A stretch of 64,000 nt of DNA from JAHCHG01 sp965214585 (GCA_965214585.1 OZ243957.1:2790001-2854000); one strand, 5' to 3'. Positions 13,334 to 22,013 are shown, counted from the first letter of the stretch. Notes: generated from the letters alone by a model not told the origin. Translations and numbers: made by a program.

Positions 13334-16189
13334 TTACTTTTTAATGTAAAAAGTTTCCTCAACCGGACGAAGCGGACGATTGAGCCACAGCGGACGGCGC
13401 AAATTGTTCGGTCCCGGCGCGGGGCGCGTCAATTCTAACCATTGCCGATAAATCGCCATTGATTTTTCCGTGTCAACAAAAACGTCGCCGTATTGGTCTT
13501 CCGAATGCGCCTTTTCGACGGAAACTTTTTGATGCCAGCAGTGCATTCCCGAAATCGGGTCGGGATGGACGGGGAAGGTGATGTTTTGGTGAACGCCGCC
13601 GTCGGACCAGAAAATCCGCGAAGTGTCGGAATCGTCTGATTTAAACGGGCGGATGCCGTCCACGACGCGCATTTTGTAGCCGCCTTTTTCATCCTTTGTA
13701 ATCGTAACTTGGTTTAACGCCCAACGATTCGCCTTTGCGTCCTGCTCTCTGCGCCAACGCCCAAGATGATGCGAGCAGGCGACAACGCCGGGTTTCATTC
13801 CTTCGGTAACCCACGCTTTGTTGACGAAATAGCCGATGTCGGTGTTTATCCGCACGAGGTCGCCGGTTTTTATGCCCCAATTTTCGCCGTCTTCAACCGA
13901 CATCCAGAGCGGATTTCGGTTGGAAATTTCCGCCAGCCATTTGGCGTTTCCCGAACGCGAATGAATCAGCGTCGGCAGTCGAAACGTCGGCACAAGCACG
14001 ATTTCGTTTTTCGATTTGTCGAGATTTTCGGGATGAATGTGTGATTTGATGTAAGTCGGAAATTTGTATTCCGCCCACTTCCAATCAACCATGGTTTTCG
14101 AGAAAAATTCCTGTTTGCCCGAAGGCGTATGAAAACCGCGCCGCGCCGCGCCGTCAACCTTTACGCCGACATTTTTGCCTTTGCGATGAACGAGAAAAGT
14201 CGCCGAATCAACTTCCGTGTCTTTTAATTCGTCTTCGGAAAGTGGTTCGAGATGGATGTTGTAAGTCGAAGATTCAACCGAAAACGCGCCGTATTTCCGC
14301 ATATATTCGAGCGCGGTCAGATTTTCTTCCGCCGCTTTTTCCGGCAAGCCTTTGACGTTTTCAAAAATGTATCGGTAATACTCGTCAATCGTAATTTTTT
14401 CATTCGGGCGATACGGCGATTCAAAATTTTTGCGGATTCCCAAACTTCCGTCTTCGTCAATGCGCCACGAAAGTTCGATCCAAAATTCGTCTTCTTCCCA
14501 GACTTCGCCGGGATTTGTTTCGTAAGTAAATTCAACCGTTTTGCCCATTTTTCTGGCTGCTTCTCTTAACACGGGCTGACGAAAACCGATCCATTTGCCC
14601 GAATGAGTTTCATAAGAAATCAAATCGTGCCGTTCGGAGGCGTGTCCCATCGGCAAAACGTAATCGGCAAAATACGAAGTTTCGTTCCAAGTCGGCGTGA
14701 GCGCGATGTGCATTCCGATTTTTTCTTCGTCGCTCAAAGCATCAATCCACAAGAAGCCGTCGGGATAAGTCCAAACCGGATTAAAAACGCGCGTAAAATA
14801 TGTGTCCAATTTCCCGCGTCCTTCTTTCAAAAAATGCGGCAGCAGAAAACTCATTTCGTAATGCGCCAATGGATATTCGTTCGGAAAATGCAGTTCGTTC
14901 CAAAATTTCTGCGCGGGCGGATTGCTGAAACCTTTCGGTTTAAATTTGTTCCACGCCGAAGGCATCGTGCCGCCGACAGTTCCGACGCTTCCGGTCAAAA
15001 CATTCAAAAAATGCAGACATCTGGAAACTGCCCAACCGCCGAGATTTCCCGCGCCCGCGCTCCGCCAATTATGCGTCGCAAGGCGAGTTCCCGCCGCGCC
15101 GACTTTTTTCGCCACTTCCCGAATCATTTCCGCCTTCGCGCCCGATTCTTGCTCGGCGAATTCCGGGGTATATTCCGCGTAAAGCGTCTTCAATTCCGCA
15201 ATAAAATTCTCAAAAGTCTGCTCGACATCGGGATTCAATTCTTTCAAACTGTCTTGCCAATTCACCCAATCGCGCAAAAACTTCTCGTTGTAAAGCCCTT
15301 CATCCAATAAAATCTTCGCAATCGCCAGCAAAACCGCCGCCTCGCTGCCCGGATAAGTCGGCATCCAATAATCCGCCATCGAAGCCGTATTTGAAAGCCG
15401 CGGATCCATCACGCACATTTTCGCGCCCGCCATCAAACCTTCCATAATCCGCTGCGCGTGCGGGTTAAAATAATGACCGGATTCGAGATGCGCCGAAATC
15501 AATAAAATAAACTGCGCGTTCGCGTGATCCGGCGAAGGTCTGTCCGCGCCGTGCCAAATCGCGTAACCGAAACGCGCTCCGGCGGAACAAATATTCGTGT
15601 GCGAATTATGCCCGTCCACGCCCCACGACTGCAAAACGCGATCCATAAAACCCTCGTGTCCCGGTCTGCCGACGTGATAAACAACCTCATTGCGCCGCTC
15701 TTCCTTCAACGCTTTGCGAATCCTTCCGGCAATATCATTGAGCGCGTCATCCCAAGAAACCCGTTCCCAATCGCCCGCGCCGCGCCCGCCTTTTCTTTTC
15801 AAAGGATACAAAATCCGGTCAACATCATTGATCTGATTGATCGTCGCCGGACCTTTCGCGCAATTTCTGCCGCGACTGCCCGGATGATACGGATTGCCCT
15901 CAAACTTGCGGACTTTCATCGAATCCTTCTCGATATAACTGAGTAATCCGCAGCCCGACTCGCAATTAAAACAAGTCGTCGGCACAATCATATAATTCTT
16001 CTTCTCGCGCCGCTGCCCGCTCGTCGCCTCATATTCCGTCCAATTGTCCCATTTGTCCGGCGGCGGATAATTCGACAATTCGCCCGGCTCGTTCATTCGC
16101 GGGAGTTCAAAAGATTCGTTCGGATGCAGATTTTCGATTAAGCCGAGTTTTTCGGCGATTTTTTCGATGATTGACGGTTTGTGTTTCAT
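13334..16189 (-). CDS. Molybdopterin oxidoreductase, cytoplasmic-type large subunit
   Basis: 951 residues. A 4Fe-4S site C73-x2-C76-x3-C80-x29-C110 (CFNCESGCGLL and GRNCAKGPAT) precedes the Mo-bisMGD domains. A Cys in HTNICSAGARFG sits where the molybdenum-ligand residue is expected, and the C-terminal dinucleotide-binding domain begins near IVLVPTFRLPTLIHSRS. No Tat signal is present, so it should act in the cytoplasm. Family members reduce or oxidise formate, nitrate, sulfur compounds and others. The gene has no adjacent iron-sulfur or membrane subunit, so the electron partner and substrate remain unknown. Confidence 0.88.
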   Translation of the reverse strand: MKHKPSIIEKIAEKLGLIENLHPNESFELPRMNEPGELSNYPPPDKWDNWTEYEATSGQRREKKNYMIVPTTCFNCESGCGLLSYIEKDSMKVRKFEGNPYHPGSRGRNCAKGPATINQINDVDRILYPLKRKGGRGAGDWERVSWDDALNDIAGRIRKALKEERRNEVVYHVGRPGHEGFMDRVLQSWGVDGHNSHTNICSAGARFGYAIWHGADRPSPDHANAQFILLISAHLESGHYFNPHAQRIMEGLMAGAKMCVMDPRLSNTASMADYWMPTYPGSEAAVLLAIAKILLDEGLYNEKFLRDWVNWQDSLKELNPDVEQTFENFIAELKTLYAEYTPEFAEQESGAKAEMIREVAKKVGAAGTRLATHNWRSAGAGNLGGWAVSRCLHFLNVLTGSVGTVGGTMPSAWNKFKPKGFSNPPAQKFWNELHFPNEYPLAHYEMSFLLPHFLKEGRGKLDTYFTRVFNPVWTYPDGFLWIDALSDEEKIGMHIALTPTWNETSYFADYVLPMGHASERHDLISYETHSGKWIGFRQPVLREAARKMGKTVEFTYETNPGEVWEEDEFWIELSWRIDEDGSLGIRKNFESPYRPNEKITIDEYYRYIFENVKGLPEKAAEENLTALEYMRKYGAFSVESSTYNIHLEPLSEDELKDTEVDSATFLVHRKGKNVGVKVDGAARRGFHTPSGKQEFFSKTMVDWKWAEYKFPTYIKSHIHPENLDKSKNEIVLVPTFRLPTLIHSRSGNAKWLAEISNRNPLWMSVEDGENWGIKTGDLVRINTDIGYFVNKAWVTEGMKPGVVACSHHLGRWRREQDAKANRWALNQVTITKDEKGGYKMRVVDGIRPFKSDDSDTSRIFWSDGGVHQNITFPVHPDPISGMHCWHQKVSVEKAHSEDQYGDVFVDTEKSMAIYRQWLELTRPAPGPNNLRRPLWLNRPLRPVEETFYIKK

Positions 16190-16202
16190 AAGAATTTTTA
16201 TT

Positions 16203-16232
16203 GCCCGCTGAATGCGCGGAAAGACGCGGAAA
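16203..16232. repeat. 30-bp repeat R1 downstream of the GxxExxY gene
   Basis: GCCCGCTGAATGCGCGGAAA then GACGCGGAAA. It is a direct copy, with two differences, of the repeat at 16697-16726 and an inverted copy of that at 16807-16836. The gene at 16252-16680 sits between the two direct copies. Confidence 0.85.
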
Positions 16233-16251
16233 AAAGAGGGAAAAGAAAAAG

Positions 16252-16680
16252 TTAAAACCAGCTTTTTAATTCGTCCTTTAAACTATTGTTTGAATTTTTG
16301 TTTTTAGTATTGGCAATTCGTTTATGTTCTAATTTTGGGTAATGTCCGAAATTTACGAGCAATGCTAATTCAAAATTCATTGCGTTCAAATAATTTAACG
16401 CTTGCGACATATTTACTTCAATCAAGTTAGAAAGTGCTTTAATTTCAATAATTATTTTGCCAAAACAAATAAAATCAGGTTTGAAATATTGGTCTAAAAT
16501 TCTTCCTTTATATTCAAGTTGAATTTTGGGTTGTGCAACGAAAGGTATTTTTTGAATTTCAAATTCAATTGCTAAACATTCCTGATAAACAGGTTCGGTA
16601 AATCCACAACCTTTTTGTTTATAAACCTCAAAACACGCGCCGAGAATTTTATAGGTTTCTTGTTCGTAAATTAAACTCAT
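16252..16680 (-). CDS. GxxExxY protein, PD-(D/E)XK-like
   Basis: 142 residues. The name-giving motif is G26-F-T-E29-P-V-Y32, followed by a nuclease-like core D69 in YFKPDFICFG and E79-I-K81 in IIIEIKA, as in PD-(D/E)XK folds. The family is known from intervening sequences of rRNA genes and from isolated repeat-flanked copies; its activity is not established. Here it is flanked by two direct copies of a 30-bp repeat, with a third inverted copy beyond its 5' end, suggesting it moved with them. The last residues (KDELKSWF) are complete, so the gene looks intact. Confidence 0.85.
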   Translation of the reverse strand: MSLIYEQETYKILGACFEVYKQKGCGFTEPVYQECLAIEFEIQKIPFVAQPKIQLEYKGRILDQYFKPDFICFGKIIIEIKALSNLIEVNMSQALNYLNAMNFELALLVNFGHYPKLEHKRIANTKNKNSNNSLKDELKSWF

Positions 16681-16696
16681 AATATCTTAATTTTTT

Positions 16697-16726
16697 GCCC
16701 GCTGAATACGCGGAAGGACGCGGAAA
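16697..16726. repeat. 30-bp repeat R2 upstream of the GxxExxY gene
   Basis: GCCCGCTGAATACGCGGAAG then GACGCGGAAA: the direct partner of R1. It lies 16 bases before the GxxExxY start codon (reading from the minus strand) and so occupies its leader region. Confidence 0.85.
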
Positions 16727-16806
16727 TTTTAAAGAATTTATTTCTCTCTTAACCGAAAATCTTTATTCCACAAACCATTATATTTTTTGTATTATTTCCT
16801 TTCTTT

Positions 16807-16836
16807 TTTCCGCGTCCTTCCGCGCATTCAGCGGGC
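16807..16836. repeat. 30-bp repeat R3, inverted
   Basis: TTTCCGCGTCCTTCCGCGCA then TTCAGCGGGC: the inverse of R1 and R2. R2 and R3 could form a long stem around 16697-16836. R3 also lies eight bases after the stop of the DUF2283 gene. Confidence 0.85.
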
Positions 16837-16844
16837 AAAACTCT

Positions 16845-17063
16845 TTAATTAGCCCGTGCCTCAATTAGTTGAAGCGTTTTTGCCCAAACGGACTTTAACA
16901 CCGTATCTGACAGAAACTTGCCGGCGTTTAGGATTTCCACGCCCATTAATTCGTTTTGGTCATTGAGTTCGACTGTAATGTTCGGACTCAATTCTAAACT
17001 CCGATTCTCCGAACCTTCGGCAATTACTAAATGGAGAATGTCTTCCTGCTCAAAATATCGCAT
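16845..17063 (-). CDS. DUF2283 small protein
   Basis: 72 residues from the internal ATG at 17063, chosen because DUF2283 proteins begin with a short strand like MRYFEQEDILHLVI and because the 30 residues before it have no family look. The motifs LSPNITVELNDQNELMGVEI are typical: DUF2283 proteins are tiny beta-rich domains, in some cases antitoxin-like. No toxin gene is adjacent. The gene ends beside the inverted 30-bp repeat. Confidence 0.7.
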   Translation of the reverse strand: MRYFEQEDILHLVIAEGSENRSLELSPNITVELNDQNELMGVEILNAGKFLSDTVLKSVWAKTLQLIEARAN

Positions 17064-17305
17064 AAGATTCTCTATGTTCCGAAATTTTCCTTTCGCTTTT
17101 TCCTTTGCAGCAATCACGGAAATTATTTTACAATGTAATATAAGGTTTTGCATTCGGAAAATAAAGTATCATTTGGAACTTCATTTTGCATCATATCTGT
17201 AATCGCTTGAGAATTTTGGCGTTTCAAGCTAAAATTGAAAACAATGTAAAGATTAATTTGTATTTTAAGGAAATTATAAAATTTTAAGGAGATAATAAAA
17301 ATATT

Positions 17306-17662
17306 ATGGCAGTAGCAATAGCACCGAATGTCGAGATTGGTTTGACGGAAAACGCGGCGGTAGAGATCAGGAAATTTATGGCGAGCGAAGAGGATTTGCC
17401 GGAAACGGCGGGACTCAGAGTTCGCGTTGTTCCCGGCGGTTGTTCGGGGTTTCAATATAGTTTAAATATTGAAGAAGAATCCAGACAAGGCGATTATATC
17501 GTTGATAAATTCGGCGTGAAACTTTTTGTTGATATGTTCAGCGCACAATATTTGAACGGCGTTCAGGTTGATTACACGTCAAATATGATGGGTTCGGGTT
17601 TTACTTTTGAAAATCCCAATGCAACCGGCGGCTGCGGCTGCGGAACTTCATTTTCAGCCTAA
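17306..17662 (+). CDS. A-type iron-sulfur cluster carrier (ErpA/IscA/HesB family)
   Basis: 118 residues. The three ligand cysteines are present: C46 in VPGGCSGFQYSL, and C110 and C112 in the tail GGCGCGTSF. These proteins receive Fe-S clusters from a scaffold and deliver them to targets; the 4Fe-4S molybdoenzyme nearby would need such clusters, but this is only proximity. An AAGGAG site lies upstream of the ATG. A strong intrinsic terminator follows at 17684-17723, so the gene is monocistronic. Confidence 0.93.
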   Translation: MAVAIAPNVEIGLTENAAVEIRKFMASEEDLPETAGLRVRVVPGGCSGFQYSLNIEEESRQGDYIVDKFGVKLFVDMFSAQYLNGVQVDYTSNMMGSGFTFENPNATGGCGCGTSFSA

Positions 17663-17683
17663 ATTTTTATTTCATCTTTTTTT

Positions 17684-17723
17684 AAGCTGCATTTTCTAAA
17701 ATTAATTTTAGAAAATGCAGCTT
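17684..17723 (+). terminator. Intrinsic terminator of the A-type carrier gene
   Basis: AAGCTGCATTTTCTAAAA pairs perfectly with TTTTAGAAAATGCAGCTT across a four-base loop; T-rich sequence on both sides allows termination in either direction. It is immediately followed by the second inverted-repeat element. Confidence 0.85.
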
Positions 17724-17731
17724 TTAATTTT

Positions 17732-18030
17732 GGCTCTTTGACAATTAGTGGTTAAATTTAATTGATTCTTAGTCGCCAAAGGCGACAAACATTTACAGCC
17801 TATGGTGTAGGCGTTTCGCCGAAACCATAGTTCTTGCCAACACATTATCTGCTCGCTGAAAGTGAGCAACAATTTTTCTAACGCGACATAATTTGTTCGT
17901 CGCCTTCAGCGACAGAACATATATTTTATGCTGACCTAGCGATTCTCGCTAGGCTATAATGTTGGTCGCCGTTGGCGACAAAAAAAATGTTTGAATACAA
18001 ATAATTTCCACCACTAATTGTCAAAGAGCC
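17732..18030. mobile_element. 299-bp inverted-repeat element, copy 2
   Basis: Ends are GGCTCTTTGACAATTAGTGG (from 17732) and CCACTAATTGTCAAAGAGCC (to 18030), perfect over at least 20 bases. The inner stems match copy 1 in order: TCGCCAAAGGCGA, GCTCGCTGAAAGTGAGC, CGTCGCCTTCAGCGACAG, CCTAGCGATTCTCGCTAGG and TCGCCGTTGGCGA. Loops and spacers have diverged more than stems, which suggests stem conservation. No coding capacity. Confidence 0.85.
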
Positions 18031-18140
18031 TTAATTTTTAAAATCGCCGATTTATTTTGGAAAAAGATTCTTATTAAAACTATTCTTAAAGTAATCAAGG
18101 ACAACTAGGAACGCGGAAGGTATGGTAGGGAAGTGCGGGG

Positions 18141-18184
18141 CTTTAGCAAAGTTCATTTCAAATTTGAAATGAACTTTGCTAAAG
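18141..18184. terminator. Perfect 44-base palindrome
   Basis: CTTTAGCAAAGTTCATTTCAAA is followed at once by its exact reverse complement. It is flanked by GAGTTTTT on the right. It could be a bidirectional terminator or a cruciform-forming site; it lies in a gene-free stretch (18031-18492). Confidence 0.6.
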
Positions 18185-18260
18185 AGTTTTTCAAAATCTG
18201 CAAAACTGTCTGCCGTTAGAACCGATTAAACTTTTGCAAAAAAAAACTTGCCAAATGCGG

Positions 18261-18285
18261 CTGAATTCATTTAAATTGAATTCAG
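18261..18285 (+). terminator. Small stem-loop with following T-run
   Basis: CTGAATTCA pairs with TGAATTCAG across a short AT loop, followed after a few bases by TTTGCATTTTTT. It is a weak terminator-like hairpin, about 200 bases upstream of the NlpC/P60 gene. Confidence 0.4.
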
Positions 18286-18492
18286 CGTTTGCATTTTTTC
18301 GTCTTTAAAGTCAGAATCATTGAATCTTTTAGATAAAATAATTTTACAACTCGTCAATTTTTCATTAAGAAATCAGTATTTTTCGATTTTCAGGAATTAC
18401 TTTTGTTTTAGTTATTTTATTTAAACGTGCGATTCATTCGCATCGCCTCAGTAATACCCTTCAAAAAAATATAAAATTAGGAGTTGTTCTTG

Positions 18493-19149
18493 ATGGATTT
18501 TAAAAAGTTTTTGTGCGTTAGTTTGTGTTTAGTGTTTACAGGTATCGGTTTTGTTAGTAATTCGTTTGCTCAGGAACGCGAGCGATTAGTCGTTACAATC
18601 GGAGAAAGCCGCCCGACGAATCCGCCGCCGCAAACGACTAACACCAATTCCAGACCTCCTCTGACAACTCCAATCGTAGTTCAAAAGCAAGAATCCTTAG
18701 TAAAAAAGACAGGCTCATCACAACCGACAAATCCTATTCCCGTTTATTCACCGACAAGAAAAATGTTTACCGCTTCGCTCACGCAGAATATGCTCGGAAC
18801 GATTCAGGATTTATACGGCAAACCTTACAGATACGGTTCGACGGGACCTTATTCATACGATTGTTCGGGATTTGTCTGGCAGGTTTTTCAAAATGCCGGA
18901 GTTGATTTCGAGCGTTCGAGCGCGAGAACTTTCTGGCAGAATTTCGAGCCGGTTTACGGCGCGGAGCGATATAAATTCGGAACTTTGGTTTTCTTTAACC
19001 GACTCGGACACGTCGGAATTGTCGTCAACGAAGAAGGCTTTTATCACGCATCTTCGAGTCAGGGAATAACTTACTCGAAATTTGAAGGTTACTGGGGAAA
19101 ACGTATCGTCGGCTTCCGCCGCATTCCGCTGGAAAATTTCGGATTTTAG
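18493..19149 (+). CDS. Secreted NlpC/P60 cell-wall peptidase
   Basis: 218 residues from the ATG at 18493; an AGGAG site eight bases upstream decides this over the earlier in-frame TTG. A signal peptide (1 to about 26) is followed by a Pro/Thr/Asn-rich linker (about 35-88) and the NlpC/P60 domain with catalytic C124 in YSYDCSGFVWQVF, H173 in LGHVGIVV and H185 in FYHASSS. Such cysteine peptidases cut the D-Glu/diamino-acid bond of peptidoglycan stem peptides. It has no close operon partner. Confidence 0.92.
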   Translation: MDFKKFLCVSLCLVFTGIGFVSNSFAQERERLVVTIGESRPTNPPPQTTNTNSRPPLTTPIVVQKQESLVKKTGSSQPTNPIPVYSPTRKMFTASLTQNMLGTIQDLYGKPYRYGSTGPYSYDCSGFVWQVFQNAGVDFERSSARTFWQNFEPVYGAERYKFGTLVFFNRLGHVGIVVNEEGFYHASSSQGITYSKFEGYWGKRIVGFRRIPLENFGF

Positions 19150-19299
19150 GGGAAATTAAACGTGAAAGCACACGAAAATTTCACGAAGTTTTTCTTTTTA
19201 TAAACTGCTTTGGTTTAATTTTCAAACCGATACATCAATCAACTCAAAGCTGACTTTAACTTCGTGTTTCCTTTGTGAACATTCACGATTAGAACGTCT

Positions 19300-19509
19300 T
19301 CAAATGACAAAACCGGGACGGCTCTGCGAATCGTCGGCTTCGCGGATCACGGCGATTCTTTCGATTGCCACATACGCGACTTTTTCTTCTTCGTCGCGCA
19401 AATATAAAACGCCGTTTTTTACGTCCACAATGTCGCCTCTGACCGTTGCCGTCGAACCGAAGGCGATGTCAACTTTTTTGCCCATTAACTGCTTCAAAAA
19501 TTCTTCCAT
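19300..19509 (-). CDS. MM0924-like small Sm-fold protein
   Basis: 69 residues. The sequence (MEEFLKQLMGKKVDIAFGST, VRGDIVDVKNGVLYLRDEEE, YVAIERIAVIRE, ending RPGFVI) follows the pattern of the MM0924 family, a small beta-barrel of Sm-like shape with no known role. It lies 25 bases after the biotin carboxylase gene on the same strand and could be co-transcribed with it. The family call rests on remembered pattern, not a search. Confidence 0.6.
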   Translation of the reverse strand: MEEFLKQLMGKKVDIAFGSTATVRGDIVDVKNGVLYLRDEEEKVAYVAIERIAVIREADDSQSRPGFVI

Positions 19510-19534
19510 TTCTTTACTCCGTTAAATTTTTACC

Positions 19535-21046
19535 TTAAAAACGATTTCGATGAGTTGCCGCGCGTCCGGCGATAACCCAGCGGCTCGGCGTATTTTCATC
19601 AACCGATTTTGTTTGAGCAGTTTTGGTTTTATTCCCGAAAGCCAAAGCCGCCGCGATCAATGCCAAATCTTTTGTTGTTTCGCTCGTTTCTTTTTCTTTT
19701 TTGCGCTCAAAAAATCTTTCGATAAATCCGGTGTCCAGTTTTCCTTTGATAAATTCTTCATCTTCGACAATTTCGCGGAAAAACGGCAGAGTCGTTTTGA
19801 TGCCGCCGACTTCGTATTCTTCCAAAGCGCGGCGCAGGCGATCAATCGCTTCCTGTCGGTTTTTTCCGTAGCAGGCGAGTTTCGAGATCATCGGATCGTA
19901 ATAGATCGAAACTTCCGCGCCTTCATAAACTCCGCCATCGTCGCGCACGCCGTTTCCGCTGGGAACTTTCAGGCGCGTGATTTTTCCGGGCGACGGCAGA
20001 AAATTGTTTTCCGGGTCTTCGGCGTAAACGCGGCATTCTATGGCGTGTGTGTTCCACGAAATATCTTTTTGCTCGAAGGAAAGTTTTTCGCCGTTTGCCA
20101 CCCGAATTTGCTCGCGCACCAGATCAATTCCCGTGACCAATTCCGTCACCGGATGTTCGACTTGCAGACGCGTGTTCATTTCCAGAAAATAGAACGATTT
20201 ATCAACGTCGGACACGAGAAACTCAACCGTTCCCGCGCCGACGTAATTGACCGCTTTCGCAACCTTTATCGCCGCCGCGCCCATTTCTTCGCGCAATTTC
20301 GCGTCGCCCAACGGCGAAGGGCATTCTTCGACGACCTTTTGATGCCGCCGCTGAATCGAACATTCCCGTTCGCCGAGATGGACGAAATTTCCGTGCGTGT
20401 CCGAAAAAATCTGAATCTCGATATGGCGCGGGCGAACAATCGCTTTTTCGACGTAAACCGCCGCATCGCCGAAACTTGCGAGTGCTTCCGATTGCGCCGC
20501 TTCGAGCGCGTTTTTCAAATCCGCTTGCGTTTCGACAAAGCGCATTCCTTTTCCGCCGCCGCCCGCCGACGCTTTGAGCATCACCGGAAAACCGTATTCT
20601 TCGGCAACTTCTAACGCTTCCTCGGCGGAATTTAAAGGCTCAGTCGTTCCCGGAACAACCGGAACATCGGCATCAATGGCGATCAAACGCGCCGAAATCT
20701 TTCCGCCCATTTTTTCCATCGCTTCGGGCGGCGGTCCGATAAACTTTATTCCCTGATTTGTAACTTCGCGGACGAACTCAAAATTTTCCGACAAAAAACC
20801 GTAACCCGGATGAATTGCTTCCGCGCCGGATTTTTTCGCAACTTCGATAATTTTTTCCCAACGCAGATAACTTTCGTTCGACGGCGCGGGACCGATAAAA
20901 TATGCTTCATCCGCCATTCTGACGTGCAGCGCGTCTTTATCGGCTGCCGAATAGACGGCAGCCGTTTTAATTTGTAAATCACGACAAGCACGAATGATGC
21001 GGACGGCGATTTCTCCACGATTGGCGATTAGAATTTTTTTGAACAT
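19535..21046 (-). CDS. accC: Biotin carboxylase subunit of acyl-CoA carboxylase
   Basis: 503 residues. The N-terminal domain begins MFKKILIANRGEIAVRIIRA, the ATP-grasp domain contains the glycine-rich loop KASAGGGGKGMRFVE, the metal/ATP residues in FLEMNTRLQVEHPVTE and the ERECSIQRRHQKVVEE segment; the C-terminal domain ends near RRALEEYEVGGIKTTLPFF. It carboxylates biotin using ATP and bicarbonate. There is no fused biotinyl domain, and the tail (about 455-503) is low-complexity and non-conserved. It probably partners with the carboxyltransferase at 4928-6547, although 13 kb apart. Confidence 0.93.
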   Translation of the reverse strand: MFKKILIANRGEIAVRIIRACRDLQIKTAAVYSAADKDALHVRMADEAYFIGPAPSNESYLRWEKIIEVAKKSGAEAIHPGYGFLSENFEFVREVTNQGIKFIGPPPEAMEKMGGKISARLIAIDADVPVVPGTTEPLNSAEEALEVAEEYGFPVMLKASAGGGGKGMRFVETQADLKNALEAAQSEALASFGDAAVYVEKAIVRPRHIEIQIFSDTHGNFVHLGERECSIQRRHQKVVEECPSPLGDAKLREEMGAAAIKVAKAVNYVGAGTVEFLVSDVDKSFYFLEMNTRLQVEHPVTELVTGIDLVREQIRVANGEKLSFEQKDISWNTHAIECRVYAEDPENNFLPSPGKITRLKVPSGNGVRDDGGVYEGAEVSIYYDPMISKLACYGKNRQEAIDRLRRALEEYEVGGIKTTLPFFREIVEDEEFIKGKLDTGFIERFFERKKEKETSETTKDLALIAAALAFGNKTKTAQTKSVDENTPSRWVIAGRAATHRNRF

Positions 21047-21238
21047 AGAGTTTGTTAATTGTTCGTTGTTTGTGGTTCGTTATTAGCTGCTTTTTATACG
21101 GCGAAACTGTTGTTGTTTATACGATGTAATTAATTGAAAACAAAGTGTAGTGTTCTAAAAGCACAAAATTTATAAAAAAGTTCAGCAGCCTTATTTTTAG
21201 GACTTTATTAAATAAAGCAGCGAGCAACTAACAACCGA

Positions 21239-21529
21239 CTAAATCAATATCGAACTGCCGTGCTGTCTTGGATTATAACGCACGCCGACGCTTGCGCCGG
21301 GCGCGTATTTGATCGGGTCTGCTTTCTGGGCTTGGGTTAAAATTTCGGTGGACTCGAAATCCGCGCCCTGAACGCTGTAAATGTAATAAGCCACCGTTTC
21401 GCCCGTTTCCAACTCTTTGACATCAACAATTTGACCGTCGGTAATACGCCCGCGGCGAAGCAGGTTTTCACGAAACTGAGATTCTGCGTCAATTTCTTTT
21501 TTCTTTCGGAACAGATTGAATATACCCAT
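21239..21529 (-). CDS. Small hypothetical protein, DUF3592-like
   Basis: 96 residues from the ATG at 21529 (an upstream TTG adds three). A basic N-terminus (MGIFNLFRKKKEIDAESQF) leads into a beta-rich region with GRITDGQIVDVKELETGETV, YYIYSVQGADFESTEI and a C-terminal VRYNPRQHGSSIL. The GxIVDV...VRYNPxxP style recalls DUF3592-type domains without the membrane segments. Its start overlaps the 3' end of the upstream membrane protein gene within a couple of bases, so they form an operon with the phosphatidyltransferase. Confidence 0.5.
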   Translation of the reverse strand: MGIFNLFRKKKEIDAESQFRENLLRRGRITDGQIVDVKELETGETVAYYIYSVQGADFESTEILTQAQKADPIKYAPGASVGVRYNPRQHGSSILI

Positions 21530-21530
21530 T

Positions 21531-21956
21531 TTAATCAATCAAAAGCGGCGGTTTTTGATATTTTTCGCGCAATTTATTAACCGCCGATAAAATTGCCGGA
21601 CGTTTGATAATCTTTGCTTCCAGAGGACGTTTGCCCGGAATATCGAGCATTATCAGTCCGAGCAGAATCGTTAAAATTCCTTGTCCCGGAACGCCGGGCA
21701 GAGATAAAACCACTCCGAGTAAAATCAGAAAAAATCCGACGACATTTTTTAATATTACCGCGCTCCAGCGAATTACTTTCGGTTTTCCCGACATAAAACT
21801 ATGAACGGCATTTTTGCAAAAATAATCGGCGGGAATTCTGACCATCACAAAACCGACGGCAGCTAAACTGACGGTAAAGGACAAAAGAAACATCCCGATA
21901 CCGATCAATACTTTAACAAGCGTGAGCGATGCCCATATTTCCGAAAACCATTCCAT
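21531..21956 (-). CDS. Small integral membrane protein, PGPGW-like
   Basis: About 141 residues from ATG 21956; a GTG at 21995 is an alternative. Two to three hydrophobic segments are clear (VLIGIGMFLLSFTVSLAAVG and FFLILLGVVLSLPGVPGQGI with TILLGLIMLDIPG). The LPGVPGQG loop followed by a third hydrophobic helix and a basic tail resembles the PGPGW family of putative membrane proteins. It lies between the DUF3592-like gene and a CDP-alcohol phosphatidyltransferase, suggesting a shared role in the membrane or lipid metabolism. Confidence 0.6.
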   Translation of the reverse strand: MEWFSEIWASLTLVKVLIGIGMFLLSFTVSLAAVGFVMVRIPADYFCKNAVHSFMSGKPKVIRWSAVILKNVVGFFLILLGVVLSLPGVPGQGILTILLGLIMLDIPGKRPLEAKIIKRPAILSAVNKLREKYQKPPLLID

Positions 21957-22013
21957 AACAATCAATATAGGAACTTTAACTTTTATCAGCAGCACGGCTG
22001 AAAAATTATTTGC

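Noticed and set aside
13334..16189. Selenocysteine-containing formate dehydrogenase
   Set aside because: The expected ligand position is an ordinary Cys codon and no in-frame TGA was noted.
8555..18030. A composite transposon bounded by the two 300-bp elements
   Set aside because: The enclosed genes are ordinary and no transposase lies between; the copies have diverged independently.
4928..21046. A carboxylase operon made of the carboxyltransferase and biotin carboxylase
   Set aside because: They are 13 kb apart on opposite strands; only functional pairing can be proposed.
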